A stretch of DNA of 64,000 nucleotides from Roseovarius sp. W115 (GTDB taxonomy: Bacteria; Pseudomonadota; Alphaproteobacteria; Rhodobacterales; Rhodobacteraceae). Both the position numbers and the translations under genes were made by a program. Position 1 is the stretch's first letter. The number at the start of each line of letters is the position of its first letter. Below, piece by piece: positions 18,184 to 26,923 of the stretch. The stretch lies in contig NZ_CP146606.1 in NCBI RefSeq assembly GCF_032842945.2, positions 62,001 through 126,000 on the forward strand, written 5' to 3'. The notes under the pieces are model-generated. The model saw only the letters and a program-made list of their open reading frames with translations. It made no database searches and was not told the origin of the DNA.

Positions 18184-18277
18184 CACACTCTCCCGTTCAA
18201 TTTGACATGTCCAAGTCTACCTTTGATCCACAAAAGCAACCTTGATCCGTATCAAAAATGAAAGAGTTTTGGGTGCG

Positions 18278-18589
18278 TTAATGCGTCCACGCACCCCGGC
18301 GATTGGTGGCGAAATTCTCACCATACCCGCCCTTGCGGATATTGGCCTTGCGCTGCTTGGGCTCACTCACCACAGCCTCAATGCCATGGTCCTGCGCATA
18401 TTCCAATGCCGCTTCCTTGGTCTCAAAGCGAAGACGCACCTGTGTCTGCGTGTCTGCCGAGCTGGTCCATCCCATAAGCGGATCAACCTCACGGCCCGAC
18501 TCGTTAACGAATTCCAAAACCCAGTGCTTGGTCTTGGCACTGCCCGACTGCATGGCGTTGCGCGCTGGCTTGTAAATCCGTGCTGGCAT
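18278..18589 (-). CDS. ETC complex I subunit, NDUFS4-like
   Basis: 103 residues from ATG 18589 after GGAG. The sequence [16 protein letters not shown]...KHWVLEFV...[30 protein letters not shown] is the ETC_C1_NDUFA4 conserved region, homologous to mitochondrial NDUFS4, an accessory subunit of NADH:ubiquinone oxidoreductase. It is found in alphaproteobacteria away from the nuo operon. Longer in-frame starts upstream have no ribosome site and non-homologous residues. Confidence 0.92.
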   Translation of the reverse strand: MPARIYKPARNAMQSGSAKTKHWVLEFVNESGREVDPLMGWTSSADTQTQVRLRFETKEAALEYAQDHGIEAVVSEPKQRKANIRKGGYGENFATNRRGAWTH

Positions 18590-18809
18590 GTCAAAACTCC
18601 ATTTCCCGCGCAATGGATGTACCGCAACTGCCCCCACCCTCACAAGAGTGCAAATACGCGCAATACACATCAAGCCGGCTTCTTTCTTGTCACAAATACC
18701 CCTGCCCTGACCCTGACATTTTATGTCAGCAATATCGTCGCGCGCGACGGCGTACCTTGAACTCTGTGGCCCAGGCATCAACTCTGATGAGAGCCAAAGG
18801 AATCGCCCC

Positions 18810-20998
18810 ATGCCCTATGCCCATTCCGACAAAACCGACGCCCTGATGCATGCGCCCGCGCCTGACGTGCGCGAGCGGCTCAAGCTGGAGGGCGGCAAGC
18901 GGTTTGAGATGGTGACCGAGTTTGCCCCGGCCGGCGACCAGCCCACGGCGATTGCCGAGCTCAGTCAAGGTGTCAACGAGGGAGAACGCGATCAGGTGCT
19001 CTTGGGTGCCACTGGCACGGGCAAGACCTACACCATGGCCAAGGTGATCGAAGAGACCCAGCGCCCGGCGATCATCCTGGCCCCCAACAAAACGCTCGCG
19101 GCGCAATTATACGGCGAATTCAAGGGGTTCTTTCCCAATAATGCGGTAGAATATTTCGTCAGCTACTACGATTATTATCAGCCCGAAGCCTACGTGCCGC
19201 GCTCGGACACTTATATCGAGAAAGAATCCCAGATCAACGAACAGATCGACCGCATGCGCCACTCGGCGACACGGGCACTTTTGGAGCGTGACGACGTGAT
19301 CATCGTGGCCTCAGTCAGTTGCATCTACGGCATCGGCTCGGTCGAGACCTACGGCGCCATGACGCAGGACCTCAAGGTGGGCTCGGACTATGATCAGCGT
19401 GCGGTGATGGCCGACCTTGTGGCGCAGCACTATCGCCGCAACGATCAAGCGTTTCAGCGTGGATCATTCCGGGTGCGTGGCGACAGCCTCGAGATCTTTC
19501 CGGCCCACCTTGAAGACCGTGCCTGGAAGTTGAGCTTTTTCGGGGAGGAGCTTGAATCCATTACCGAATTCGATCCCTTGACAGGTGAAAAAACCGACAG
19601 CTTCGAGCACATCCGCGTCTACGCCAATTCGCATTACGTGACCCCGAAACCGACGATGCAACAGGCCATGATCGGCATCAAAAAGAACTCCGCATGCGGC
19701 TCGATCAACTGGTGGATGATGGCCGGCTGCTCGAAGCGCAGCGCCTGGAACAGCGCACGAATTTCGATCTGGAAATGCTGGAGGCCACGGGCGTTTGCAA
19801 CGGGATCGAGAACTATTCGCGCTACCTCACAGGCCGTGCACCGGGCGAACCACCCCCCACGCTTTTTGAGTTCATCCCCGACCATGCCATTGTTTTTGCA
19901 GACGAATCCCACGTCTCCGTCCCCCAAATCGGCGGCATGTACAAGGGCGACTATCGCCGCAAATTTACGCTCGCGGAACATGGCTTCCGCCTGCCGTCAT
20001 GCATGGACAACCGCCCGCTCAAATTTGAGGAATGGGATGCCATGCGCCCGCAATCGGTCTTCGTGTCCGCAACGCCCGCCAAATGGGAGATTGAGCAAAC
20101 CGGCGGTGTCTTCACCGAACAGGTGATCCGCCCCACCGGCCTTTTGGACCCTGAGGTGGAAATCCGCCCCGTCGAGATGCAGGTCGATGATCTCTTGGAC
20201 GAAGTGCGCCGCGTCTCTGAGGCCGGGTATCGCACGCTTGTCACCACCCTGACCAAGCGCATGGCCGAGGACCTGACTGAGTATCTGCACGAGCAAGGCA
20301 TTCGCGTGCGCTACATGCATTCCGACATTGATACCATTGAAAGAATTGAGATTCTCCGTGATCTGCGCCTGGGCGCATTTGACGTTCTGGTGGGGATTAA
20401 CCTGCTCCGAGAGGGGCTTGATATCCCTGAATGCGGGCTGGTGGCGATCCTTGACGCCGACAAGGAAGGCTTCCTGCGCTCTGAGACCTCGCTCATTCAG
20501 ACCATCGGTCGGGCTGCGCGCAATGCCGATGGCCGCGTGATCATGTATGCCGACCGCATCACCGGCTCGATGGAGCGCGCCCTGGGCGAAACCAACCGCC
20601 GCCGCGACAAGCAGATCGCCTATAACAAAGAGCACGGCATCACGCCCGAGACGGTGAAGAAAAACGTCGAGGACATTCTCGCCGGTCTCTACAAAGGCGA
20701 CGTGGACATGAACCGCGTCACCGCCAAGGTTGACAAACCCATGGTCGGCGCCAACCTAGCCGCCCATCTCGACGGTCTGCGCGCCGAGATGCGCAAGGCG
20801 GCGGAGAACCTGGAGTTTGAGGAAGCCGCGCGGCTGCGCGATGAGGTCAAACGGCTGGAGGCGGTGGATCTGGCCGTGGCGGATGATCCTTTGGCGCGTC
20901 AGTCTGCGGTTGAAGCAGCGAGCGATGGGGCCAAGGGAAGGTCAACGGCTGGGAGGCCTGGGCAAAGGGGTGGGAATGTGAAGAGGCGGAAGAGGTGA
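18810..20998 (+). pseudogene. uvrB: UvrABC excinuclease subunit B, interrupted by a one-base frameshift
   Basis: DNA-damage helicase of nucleotide excision repair. Frame 1 (18810 to about 19685) has Walker A GATGTGKT and the beta-hairpin block [13 protein letters not shown]. Frame 2 (from about 19685 to 20998) resumes with ELRMRLDQL and contains VDESHV-type [21 protein letters not shown] and the C-terminal UVR motif ([19 protein letters not shown]). Adding one G at AAAAAG|AACTCC joins them into a normal 729-residue UvrB. Both halves are otherwise intact, so a sequencing error or very recent mutation is likely. Start ATG 18810 follows AAAGGA. Confidence 0.93.
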
Positions 20999-21054
20999 TT
21001 AAAATCGTTCACTTTGCGATTGAGCCGCGTTAGACAAACAACAGGAGGAAATGG

Positions 21055-21732
21055 ATGCCACTGGACGACGCGATTCTCGGTAAAGGGGTTTACACACCAA
21101 GAGAAGCAGCTCGTCTTACGCGAACCACTCCACAACACGTGCTTCGTTGGACAAGAGGAAGTGGTCCAAACCAACCGCTTTGGAACGCTCACTACCAGTT
21201 TTTGGACGATGACGTTACAGAGATTAGCTTTTTAGATTTGGTCGAAGTACGCGTTGTAACGGCACTGAGAAAAGCATCCATTTCTCTACAATCTATTCGT
21301 TTTGCAATGGCATTCGCAAAAGACAAATTTGGCATTGAGCGCCCACTGGCTTCACAGTCTTTCAGGACAGATGGCAGCGAAATTTTGATGGAAGCAGTCG
21401 AAATGGACGGCCAGTTCGTCAGTCTGTCCAAGAAAAGCCCGGGTCAAAAAGTTTTCCGTAAGATCATAGAACAGTCTCTAAACGACCTTGAGTACGACAA
21501 TGATCTTGCCTCACGCTGGCGACCAAACAAATTCTCCAGCGTGATTATTGACCCCGCTCGCCACTTCGGAGACCCCATTCTGGACGAGTTTGGAATATCC
21601 ACTAGCGTACTATACCAAGAGTTCTTAGAGTTTAGGGATTTGAACTACTTAGCAAAAATCTATGAGATTCCAAAACAAACAATCTCATTGGGAATTGCTT
21701 TTGAAGAAGATTTAGAAGAGGCAAATGGTTAA
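21055..21732 (+). CDS. antitoxin-like protein: MerR-type HTH + DUF433
   Basis: 225 residues, start ATG 21055 after AGGAGG. Residues 9-35 look like a MerR/excisionase-type winged helix (VYTPREAARLTRTTPQHVLRWTRG). Residues about 163-218 (DPARHFGDPILDEFGISTSVLYQEF...) match DUF433, the antitoxin domain usually paired with a PIN-like toxin. It overlaps the next gene by 8 bases. Base composition is markedly AT-rich compared with uvrB and the following gene, which fits horizontal gain. The family assignment is from motif recognition; toxin neutralisation is inferred. Confidence 0.75.
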   Translation: MPLDDAILGKGVYTPREAARLTRTTPQHVLRWTRGSGPNQPLWNAHYQFLDDDVTEISFLDLVEVRVVTALRKASISLQSIRFAMAFAKDKFGIERPLASQSFRTDGSEILMEAVEMDGQFVSLSKKSPGQKVFRKIIEQSLNDLEYDNDLASRWRPNKFSSVIIDPARHFGDPILDEFGISTSVLYQEFLEFRDLNYLAKIYEIPKQTISLGIAFEEDLEEANG

Positions 21733-22114
21733 GGTTCTTTTTGACCACAACATGCCTCCCTGCATCGCCAAAGCTTTGAACGAGCTGATAAATATTGACG
21801 GCCATTCTGCGTTTGCTTTGCGTGATTTGTTCCCTACAAACATTTCGGACATCGAGTACTTCGACAAGTTGGGCCGTGATTGGATCGTGATCTCAAAAGA
21901 TTTGAAGAACTCAAGAAAGAAGGCTGAAAGAGCCGCGATTCTAAACAACCAAGTCATTGCATTTTATCTTTCACCCGCATTGCAAAAGAAGAAAATCGGA
22001 CAGCAAGCAGCAGCCATTTTATGGCATTGGGACAAAATGCTCGCGCAACGTTCGTTGATGAGAAATGGTCTCTTTCAGTTGCCAGAAAACAAATCTCAGT
22101 TCAGAGCGCTTTAG
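21725..22114 (+). CDS. PIN-like domain toxin (DUF5615/VapC45-type)
   Basis: 129 residues. The N-terminal VLFDHNMPP supplies the first acidic residue (D7), SDIEYFDKLGRDWIVISKD supplies D42/E44 and D59, and NSRKKAERAAILNNQVIAFYL follows, the arrangement of PIN-like proteins encoded with DUF433 partners. These are presumed Mg-dependent RNases acting in the cytoplasm. It overlaps the antitoxin gene by 8 bases. The C-terminus extends about 25 residues beyond the core. AT-rich like its partner. Confidence 0.75.
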   Translation: MVKVLFDHNMPPCIAKALNELINIDGHSAFALRDLFPTNISDIEYFDKLGRDWIVISKDLKNSRKKAERAAILNNQVIAFYLSPALQKKKIGQQAAAILWHWDKMLAQRSLMRNGLFQLPENKSQFRAL

Positions 22115-22187
22115 CAAAATCAATAAATCAAATTCAGCAACCTTCACCGCCCTCGCCCTCAACCCAAACCGCCCTACCTCCCCCAAC

Positions 22188-22616
22188 ATGCGCCACATCG
22201 CCCTCCTCTGCCTCTTGCCCACCTCGCTCCATGCCTGGGAATTCACCCCCGGCCTGCCCTGCCGCCTGAGCCACGAAACACCCGATGCGGCCATAGAGCT
22301 GACCTACGACCCGACACGGCCGCTCTATACGGTCACGATCACGCGCACGGCCCCTTGGCCGCAAACCGAAAATTTCCAGATGCAGTTCACCGGCCCACAA
22401 GCCCGCCGCATCGGCACGGACCGCCATCAACTGAGCGAGGATCTGCAGTCTTTGACGGTCGCCGACACAGGCTTTGGCAATGTGCTTGATGGGCTGCAAT
22501 TCAACGTCACAACAACGGCAATTGCGGGAGAGACCCGTGTTCCCTTCCCTCTGGCGGGCATTGCCGAGCCTCTGGCCGCCTTTCGCGCCTGCGACCCGTC
22601 AGCGCCTGTGTCCTAG
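22188..22616 (+). CDS. small secreted protein of unknown function
   Basis: 142 residues from ATG 22188, chosen because it gives a signal peptide (MRHIALLCLLPTSLHAWEF) and because composition changes from AT-rich to GC-rich just before it. No clear ribosome site is seen. The mature part is polar with two cysteines (near positions 25 and 135) that could form a disulfide. I recall similar short proteins located directly after uvrB in related genomes, so the toxin-antitoxin pair may have inserted between them. Function unknown. Confidence 0.7.
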   Translation: MRHIALLCLLPTSLHAWEFTPGLPCRLSHETPDAAIELTYDPTRPLYTVTITRTAPWPQTENFQMQFTGPQARRIGTDRHQLSEDLQSLTVADTGFGNVLDGLQFNVTTTAIAGETRVPFPLAGIAEPLAAFRACDPSAPVS

Positions 22617-22623
22617 CCTGGCG

Positions 22624-23373
22624 TCACACTTTCAGCGCCGCATCACTCAGCTTCTGGTAAAACGGCGCATGGTGATCCAGGTACTCCCGCAGATGCGGCA
22701 CCTCTTCGGCCAGAGCCTCAAACTCCATCTCCTTGCGCAGCATTTCCTCGGCATCGGCTGTTCGGATCCCCGAGGACGTCATCGCCTCTTCGTGCCAGGC
22801 GCTCACATGCTCCCACTCCCGCGGCGGGGCCTGCCAGTCGAACGCGGCCTCGCGATAGTCCAATCCCACTTTCGCCCAATAGGCACGCATGATGCCTTTG
22901 GGGTCGGCGCGTACGGTCTCGGCATCCAGCACCACGGCCTCATGCCCGGCGGCGCGCACCGCCTCATAAAGCCGCCATTGCGCCTCCAGCCCCACATGTT
23001 CAAGCGTAAAGCCTTGATCCAGCTTGTAATAACTCAGGATCGAGGCCAGCGGGGAGCGGATGAGAAAGCTATGTGTGATCCGGCCCAGAGCCTGAGCATC
23101 CTCCAACATGCGCGGCACCACGTAATAGGCCATGTCCTTGAAGAACACCGGCTGGCTGGCGGCCTCAGCCTCCATCATCGCCAGAATGCCATCATAGTCA
23201 GTGGGATGACCGTCAATCGGTTCAAACCCGGGAAAATCGCGCCCCTGCCCCACGTAATAGTCATGCATGAACGGCTCATGCAGGCAGGTCAGATCGCCGC
23301 GTTCGCGCATGATCCGTTCTGTCGCCGTCGACATCGAGCGCGGATGCGCCCAGAGTGCAATGATTTGATGCAT
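22624..23373 (-). CDS. sulfotransferase family protein
   Basis: 249 residues from ATG 23373 after GGGAGGGG. The N-terminal LWAHPRSMSTATERIMRERGDL fits the 5'-phosphosulfate loop of PAPS-dependent sulfotransferases (PRSxST), and SFLIRSPLASILSYY fits the 3'-phosphate loop. The group also includes aliphatic sulfotransferase-like proteins of unknown substrate. It converges on the previous gene with 7 bases between stops. Start choice drops 15 residues without similarity. Confidence 0.85.
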   Translation of the reverse strand: MHQIIALWAHPRSMSTATERIMRERGDLTCLHEPFMHDYYVGQGRDFPGFEPIDGHPTDYDGILAMMEAEAASQPVFFKDMAYYVVPRMLEDAQALGRITHSFLIRSPLASILSYYKLDQGFTLEHVGLEAQWRLYEAVRAAGHEAVVLDAETVRADPKGIMRAYWAKVGLDYREAAFDWQAPPREWEHVSAWHEEAMTSSGIRTADAEEMLRKEMEFEALAEEVPHLREYLDHHAPFYQKLSDAALKV

Positions 23374-23430
23374 GTCCCCTCCCGCGCTCAGGTTAACGCG
23401 CGGCGCGGCATGGGGCAATTGCCGGAATTT

Positions 23431-23490
23431 GAGTATTTGATTGAACAGTGAAAATCTGTGCTACAGGCTTTCACTGTTCTAAAAATACTC
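23431..23490. repeat. 60-bp interrupted inverted repeat
   Basis: GAGTATTT (23431-23438) and AACAGTGAAA (23444-23453) pair with TTTCACTGTT (23469-23478) and AAATACTC (23483-23490): an 18-bp imperfect stem around a 15-base loop. It sits directly after the zinc-ribbon gene (minus strand) and before the sulfotransferase gene, where it could terminate or shield transcripts. No T-run follows on the minus strand. Confidence 0.7.
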
Positions 23491-23731
23491 AGAAATCGAA
23501 CAGATCTTCCAGGAACCCGCCTCGGCTTTTCTTGCGCCGTGGGCGGTCGTCCCCCTCCCAGTCTCGTGCCTCGCGCCGGGGCGCGCGCGACGGTTCGGGG
23601 CCAGAGCGTTCAATGATTTTGTCCAGCTCTCCGCGATCCAGCCACACGCCGCGGCATTGTGGGCAATAGTCGATCTCAACGCCCGAGCGATCCGATATCA
23701 CAAGGGTTTCTCCGTCCACCGGACATTTCAT
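23489..23731 (-). CDS. zf-TFIIB-type zinc-ribbon protein
   Basis: 80 residues. The N-terminal MKCPVDGETLVISDRSGVEIDYCPQCRGVWLDRGELDKI is a classic zf-TFIIB domain, although the first cysteine pair is reduced to C3 and the CPxC pair is at 23-26. The C-terminal half is charged (Arg/Glu/Lys) and ends with FLEDLFDF. Function unknown; the family is widespread in Proteobacteria. Confidence 0.88.
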   Translation of the reverse strand: MKCPVDGETLVISDRSGVEIDYCPQCRGVWLDRGELDKIIERSGPEPSRAPRREARDWEGDDRPRRKKSRGGFLEDLFDF

Positions 23732-23805
23732 TCTTATCCTCCATAAAACTGCCTGTTCTATAGAGGGATGTGGGCGCGAGACACGCCCAACTCAAGCCAC
23801 CTGCG

Positions 23806-24213
23806 TCAGCGCACCACATGCACCGCGCAATTGGCATGGCGCACCACGTAATGGGCCGTCGAGCCAAGCAACAAATCCTGCATTCCAGGCCGGTGGCTGG
23901 CAATGACGATGCAGTCGGCATCGTTGTCATTCGCCCAATCCATAATGGTTCGCCCCGAGTGGCCATCTACCACCACACCGGCGGCGTTGGGCAGGTCCTT
24001 GGCCAGTTTGTCAAGCTCTGCCTGAATGGCCTCATGCCGGTCATCAAGATAGTGCGCGGGCAGATACGAGGTTGCGTAGGCCGGGATCTGTTCGATCACG
24101 TGCAACAGTGAAATGCGGCCCCCTTCGGCCATGACGGCACCGGCTATTTCCATCGCTCCGGCGGCATCGCGGTCTTCGTCGAAAGACACCGGAACAACAA
24201 CATGATTGTACAT
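23806..24213 (-). CDS. universal stress protein (UspA family)
   Basis: 135 residues from ATG 24213 after an AGGAGG site. The core starts YNHVVVPVSFDEDRDAAGAMEIA, and the nucleotide-binding signature G-x2-G-x9-G-S/T is represented by HRPGMQDLLLGSTAHYVVRHANCAVHVVR, so ATP binding is likely. These cytoplasmic proteins respond to growth arrest and stress. A longer reading to 24267 lacks support. Confidence 0.92.
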   Translation of the reverse strand: MYNHVVVPVSFDEDRDAAGAMEIAGAVMAEGGRISLLHVIEQIPAYATSYLPAHYLDDRHEAIQAELDKLAKDLPNAAGVVVDGHSGRTIMDWANDNDADCIVIASHRPGMQDLLLGSTAHYVVRHANCAVHVVR

Positions 24214-24280
24214 TTGGACCTCCTGTAAATGTTTCAGGAGGAATCCTGCCACATCTGCAGAGATCACGCCTTGATCTGGG

Positions 24281-25189
24281 TCACGTCCGACGCCGAAAAA
24301 GGCGCCCGTCAGTTATGGCAAGTCCCACAGCAATAAGGGCAAATCCAATGAGCGCCTCAGATCCAAGCGTCTCCCCCAGAAACGCCGCACCCAGACCGAC
24401 GGCAAAGGGCGGGATCATCAGGGTGACCAGCATCAGGTTGGCCGCACCCGCACGTTTGAGGATGGCGAAATAGAGCAGATAGGCGAGCGCCGTGGACAAA
24501 GCCGCCACCGCCAGAAGCGCGGCCCAGACGGGCGCAGAAAGATCAAAACGTGGCATACCATCGACCCACAAGGCCACCGGGATCATCAGGATCGTCGACC
24601 CGATGAGCATGCCCAGCGCGTTCATCTGCGGCGGCTGCCCGGCCAGCGCCACTTTGCCCCAGACAGAGGCAAACGCATAGCTGAGCGCCGCCGCCAGCAC
24701 CGCCAGTTGCGCGAGGTTGCGCAGGTCGATTCCCGAGAGCAAGTCCACACCCATGATTGCCGCCACACCGGCCACGCCAAAAAGCGCTCCGACGATCTTG
24801 GGCCAGGTCAAAGGCTCATCCTTGAGCAACACCCCTGCCACAACGGCGCCGAACACCGCCGTGGTCCCGTTGAGGATCGACGCCAGCCCGCTTTCGATCT
24901 GTACCTGTCCCCAGAAGATCAATGAAAAGGGAATGGCATTGTTGAGCGCCCCCATCACCAGATAGGCCCCCCAGATCTTTGGCGCACGTGGCAAGTATAG
25001 CCCCATGAGCCGGACGACGACAAAGAGGATCGGCACCGCCCAAAACACCCGATGCAGCGTGATCGTCAAAGGCGGTACTTCACGCAAGGCAATCTCGGCG
25101 AAAAAGAAAGACCCGCCCCACACAGCGGCCAACGCCAAGAGCATAAGCGCAGCGGATGGTGTGATACGGGAGGACGTCTGTTCAGTCAT
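24281..25189 (-). CDS. EamA/DMT family transporter
   Basis: 302-residue inner-membrane protein with ten predicted segments. First-repeat block AAVWGGSFFFAEIALREVPPLTI and second-repeat block LMLVTLMIPPFAVGLGAAFLGETLGSEALIG are typical of DMT exporters. It is the fourth EamA gene in the window and is single. Substrate unknown. Confidence 0.92.
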   Translation of the reverse strand: MTEQTSSRITPSAALMLLALAAVWGGSFFFAEIALREVPPLTITLHRVFWAVPILFVVVRLMGLYLPRAPKIWGAYLVMGALNNAIPFSLIFWGQVQIESGLASILNGTTAVFGAVVAGVLLKDEPLTWPKIVGALFGVAGVAAIMGVDLLSGIDLRNLAQLAVLAAALSYAFASVWGKVALAGQPPQMNALGMLIGSTILMIPVALWVDGMPRFDLSAPVWAALLAVAALSTALAYLLYFAILKRAGAANLMLVTLMIPPFAVGLGAAFLGETLGSEALIGFALIAVGLAITDGRLFRRRT

Positions 25190-25546
25190 TCAGGGGGAGT
25201 GGCATGTGCAAGGGCAAAAGACGACCCGAAACTTGCTGGATTGGGGGGAGGTGGAGTTTGAGAGGGAAGCAGAAGGGGTCCAAGAGCCGCGCGATGGCCA
25301 GACCGCGGGATGGCGATCTGTCGTTGGTTCAAATCACTTTATGTCGGCCAAACCTGCAAAGCCGTGGAAGGATGCGCGTACATCGACCAATCGCCAGCCC
25401 GATGGGGCGGGGTGGCGATCGCGCGGCGGCGCTACGCGCCTTGGTTCCGCGCGAGAGTGCTCAACGGCAGCAAAGTCCCGCAAAGCAGCCATTCCTAAAA
25501 ATTATGCATAAAACGATGGCATTTTTTAAGAACTGCGCACCCGCCC
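25190..25546. other. intergenic region without a recognisable gene
   Basis: 357 bases between two minus-strand genes. Short overlapping reading frames are present on the plus strand but none has a ribosome site or recognisable protein. The last 60 bases are AT-rich and may carry a promoter. A GGTTCAAATC resembling a tRNA T-loop at 25326-25335 lacks pairing stems. Confidence 0.5.
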
Positions 25547-25822
25547 CTACTCCCGCGCCGCTTCCATCTGATTGGCAATCTCTGCGGCCCATTCGCCAAT
25601 TACCGGCAGAAATTCCACCTGACTCACGGACCAGGCGACCAGAGACAAGAGCACGGACGCCCCCAGCACAGTGCCAAGACCAAAGGCCAGGCCGCGGGCA
25701 AAGCTGTAGCTGAGCAGTTTCGGGATTGAGTTGTGGATGCGCACGAAGGACAGCTGATTGAGCCGCGCAACCTCCTCGCGCAGTGCTCGCATTTCCTGCG
25801 TCATGTCTGGCTCTTCGCTCAC
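25547..25822 (-). CDS. small membrane protein, DUF5665-like
   Basis: 91 residues from GTG 25822 (ATG alternative at 25804). A polar helical N-terminus (MRALREEVARLNQLSFVRIHNS) is followed by one long hydrophobic stretch (FARGLAFGLGTVLGASVLLSLVAW), then EFLPVIGEWAAEIANQMEAARE. This is the layout of the DUF5665 family of small membrane proteins. The start overlaps the previous gene's stop by 4 bases, so it is coupled to it. Function unknown. Confidence 0.8.
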   Translation of the reverse strand: MSEEPDMTQEMRALREEVARLNQLSFVRIHNSIPKLLSYSFARGLAFGLGTVLGASVLLSLVAWSVSQVEFLPVIGEWAAEIANQMEAARE

Positions 25823-26139
25823 CCAAAACTCTCCGCCACGTCATACATCACCGGCTCAAAGCTTTTGCACAGCTCGTTGATCTTGCGGTTCCGGCGGCGC
25901 ATTTCTTCGCTGCGCAGCATGGCGAGAAAATCATCGCGCTTTTGCCATTGCGAATAATTGGCAATCCGCGTCTGGGCGTCGTTCACATGCAGTCCCGCCA
26001 CCACAAAGCCGGGCTGTTTGGAGATAAACGCCTGATACGCCTCGCGCAGCTCATCCAGAAGATCCTGACACGCGCCGGGGGAGGTCTCAAATGTGGTGAT
26101 GACGGTTTGAATATCAGCAGATGGATCAATCGAAAGCAT
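25819..26139 (-). CDS. antibiotic biosynthesis monooxygenase (ABM) domain protein
   Basis: 106 residues forming a single ABM ferredoxin-like fold: VITTFETSPGACQDLLDELREAYQAFISKQPGFVVAGLHVNDAQTRIANYSQWQKRDDFLAML. Such small dimeric proteins include quinol-type monooxygenases and heme or polyketide oxidising enzymes; many have no known substrate. It is translationally coupled to the downstream DUF5665-like gene. Confidence 0.85.
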   Translation of the reverse strand: MLSIDPSADIQTVITTFETSPGACQDLLDELREAYQAFISKQPGFVVAGLHVNDAQTRIANYSQWQKRDDFLAMLRSEEMRRRNRKINELCKSFEPVMYDVAESFG

Positions 26140-26213
26140 CAGCGGTCTCCTTCCTGATGCTCAAAGACTACCAACTTCCACGATCAGGGCAATTCCCAAT
26201 GCCCAGGACCGAC

Positions 26214-26270
26214 GGTTCCGAAGATCAACAGGTCAGGCGGTTCCGAAGATCAACAGGTCAGGCGGTTCCC
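26214..26270. repeat. 25-bp tandem duplication
   Basis: The 25-base unit GGTTCCGAAGATCAACAGGT-CAGGC occurs at 26214-26238 and again at 26239-26263, and a third copy begins with GGTTCC at 26264. The stop codon of the DUF4864 gene (minus strand) lies in the second copy. Confidence 0.9.
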
Positions 26271-26680
26271 TCTCCGGCCCTGCGCACGCGCACCCCGTTG
26301 ATCTTCCAGCCGTCCTCTCCCGCAATCATTTCATACTCAAGCTCATAGTAGACCCCGTCGGCATCCCGGATGAGCACATCCTGCACCAGCGCTCCGCCAA
26401 CATCGCGGGTGTCCAGAAATTCCACTTCAGACGGCCGCCAGACCATCGGATATCCGTTGCGCACCATCTCACCAAACCGTTCGGATGTGCCGAACATACC
26501 CTTGATCATCGGGCTTGCGAACATGAACGCGGTGGCAAAATCATCGTCTTGAAACGCCGAAAGCTGATCCGAAATCACTTTTCGGGCGGCGTCGTCTGCA
26601 TGGGCGGATTTGGAAGCACCCAAACCAACCATCAGGGCAAGCAACAGGCTCAACAGCGGGGCAATGATCCTACGGGGCAT
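26258..26680 (-). CDS. DUF4864 family secreted protein
   Basis: 140 residues from ATG 26680 after AAGGAGATGCAGA. The signal peptide (IIAPLLSLLLALMVGLGASKSAHA) precedes DDAARKVISDQLSAFQDDDFATAFMFASPMIKGMFGTSERFGEMVRNGYPMVWRP, the DUF4864 signature (NTF2-like fold). It probably acts in the periplasm; function unknown. The last codons and stop lie in a 25-bp tandem repeat. Confidence 0.88.
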   Translation of the reverse strand: MPRRIIAPLLSLLLALMVGLGASKSAHADDAARKVISDQLSAFQDDDFATAFMFASPMIKGMFGTSERFGEMVRNGYPMVWRPSEVEFLDTRDVGGALVQDVLIRDADGVYYELEYEMIAGEDGWKINGVRVRRAGEGTA

Positions 26681-26923
26681 TCTGCATCTCCTTACGGCAA
26701 AACTAGCGCATCGACCCACGTGATCAAATTTTGTTTGAAATTAACTGCGCCCAAAACGGACGAGGGCCCAGGTTCTGGATCCCGCAATCCGTCAGCCTGG
26801 GCCTGCGTCCCGCACCACGGGAACTGTTGGGAAGGTGTATATCTCAATGGCACAGTTTCGCTTTGATCTGGATCAGATTTCGCAGACATGAGAGAGTTCA
26901 TCCAAATTCAAAGGAGAGACGTC

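Noticed and set aside
19676-19694. Programmed -1 frameshifting as a normal feature of uvrB
   Set aside because: The heptamer is C-AAA-AAG, not the classical slippery site, and no such case is known for UvrB; a missing base explains it and coxM shows the same type of lesion.
18723-20126. A 467-residue uvrB product ending at 20126
   Set aside because: After about residue 320 the sequence is out of frame with UvrB; the conserved protein continues in the other frame.
25326-25335. GGTTCAAATC resembling the T-loop of a tRNA
   Set aside because: Neither T-stem, acceptor stem nor anticodon arm can be folded around it.
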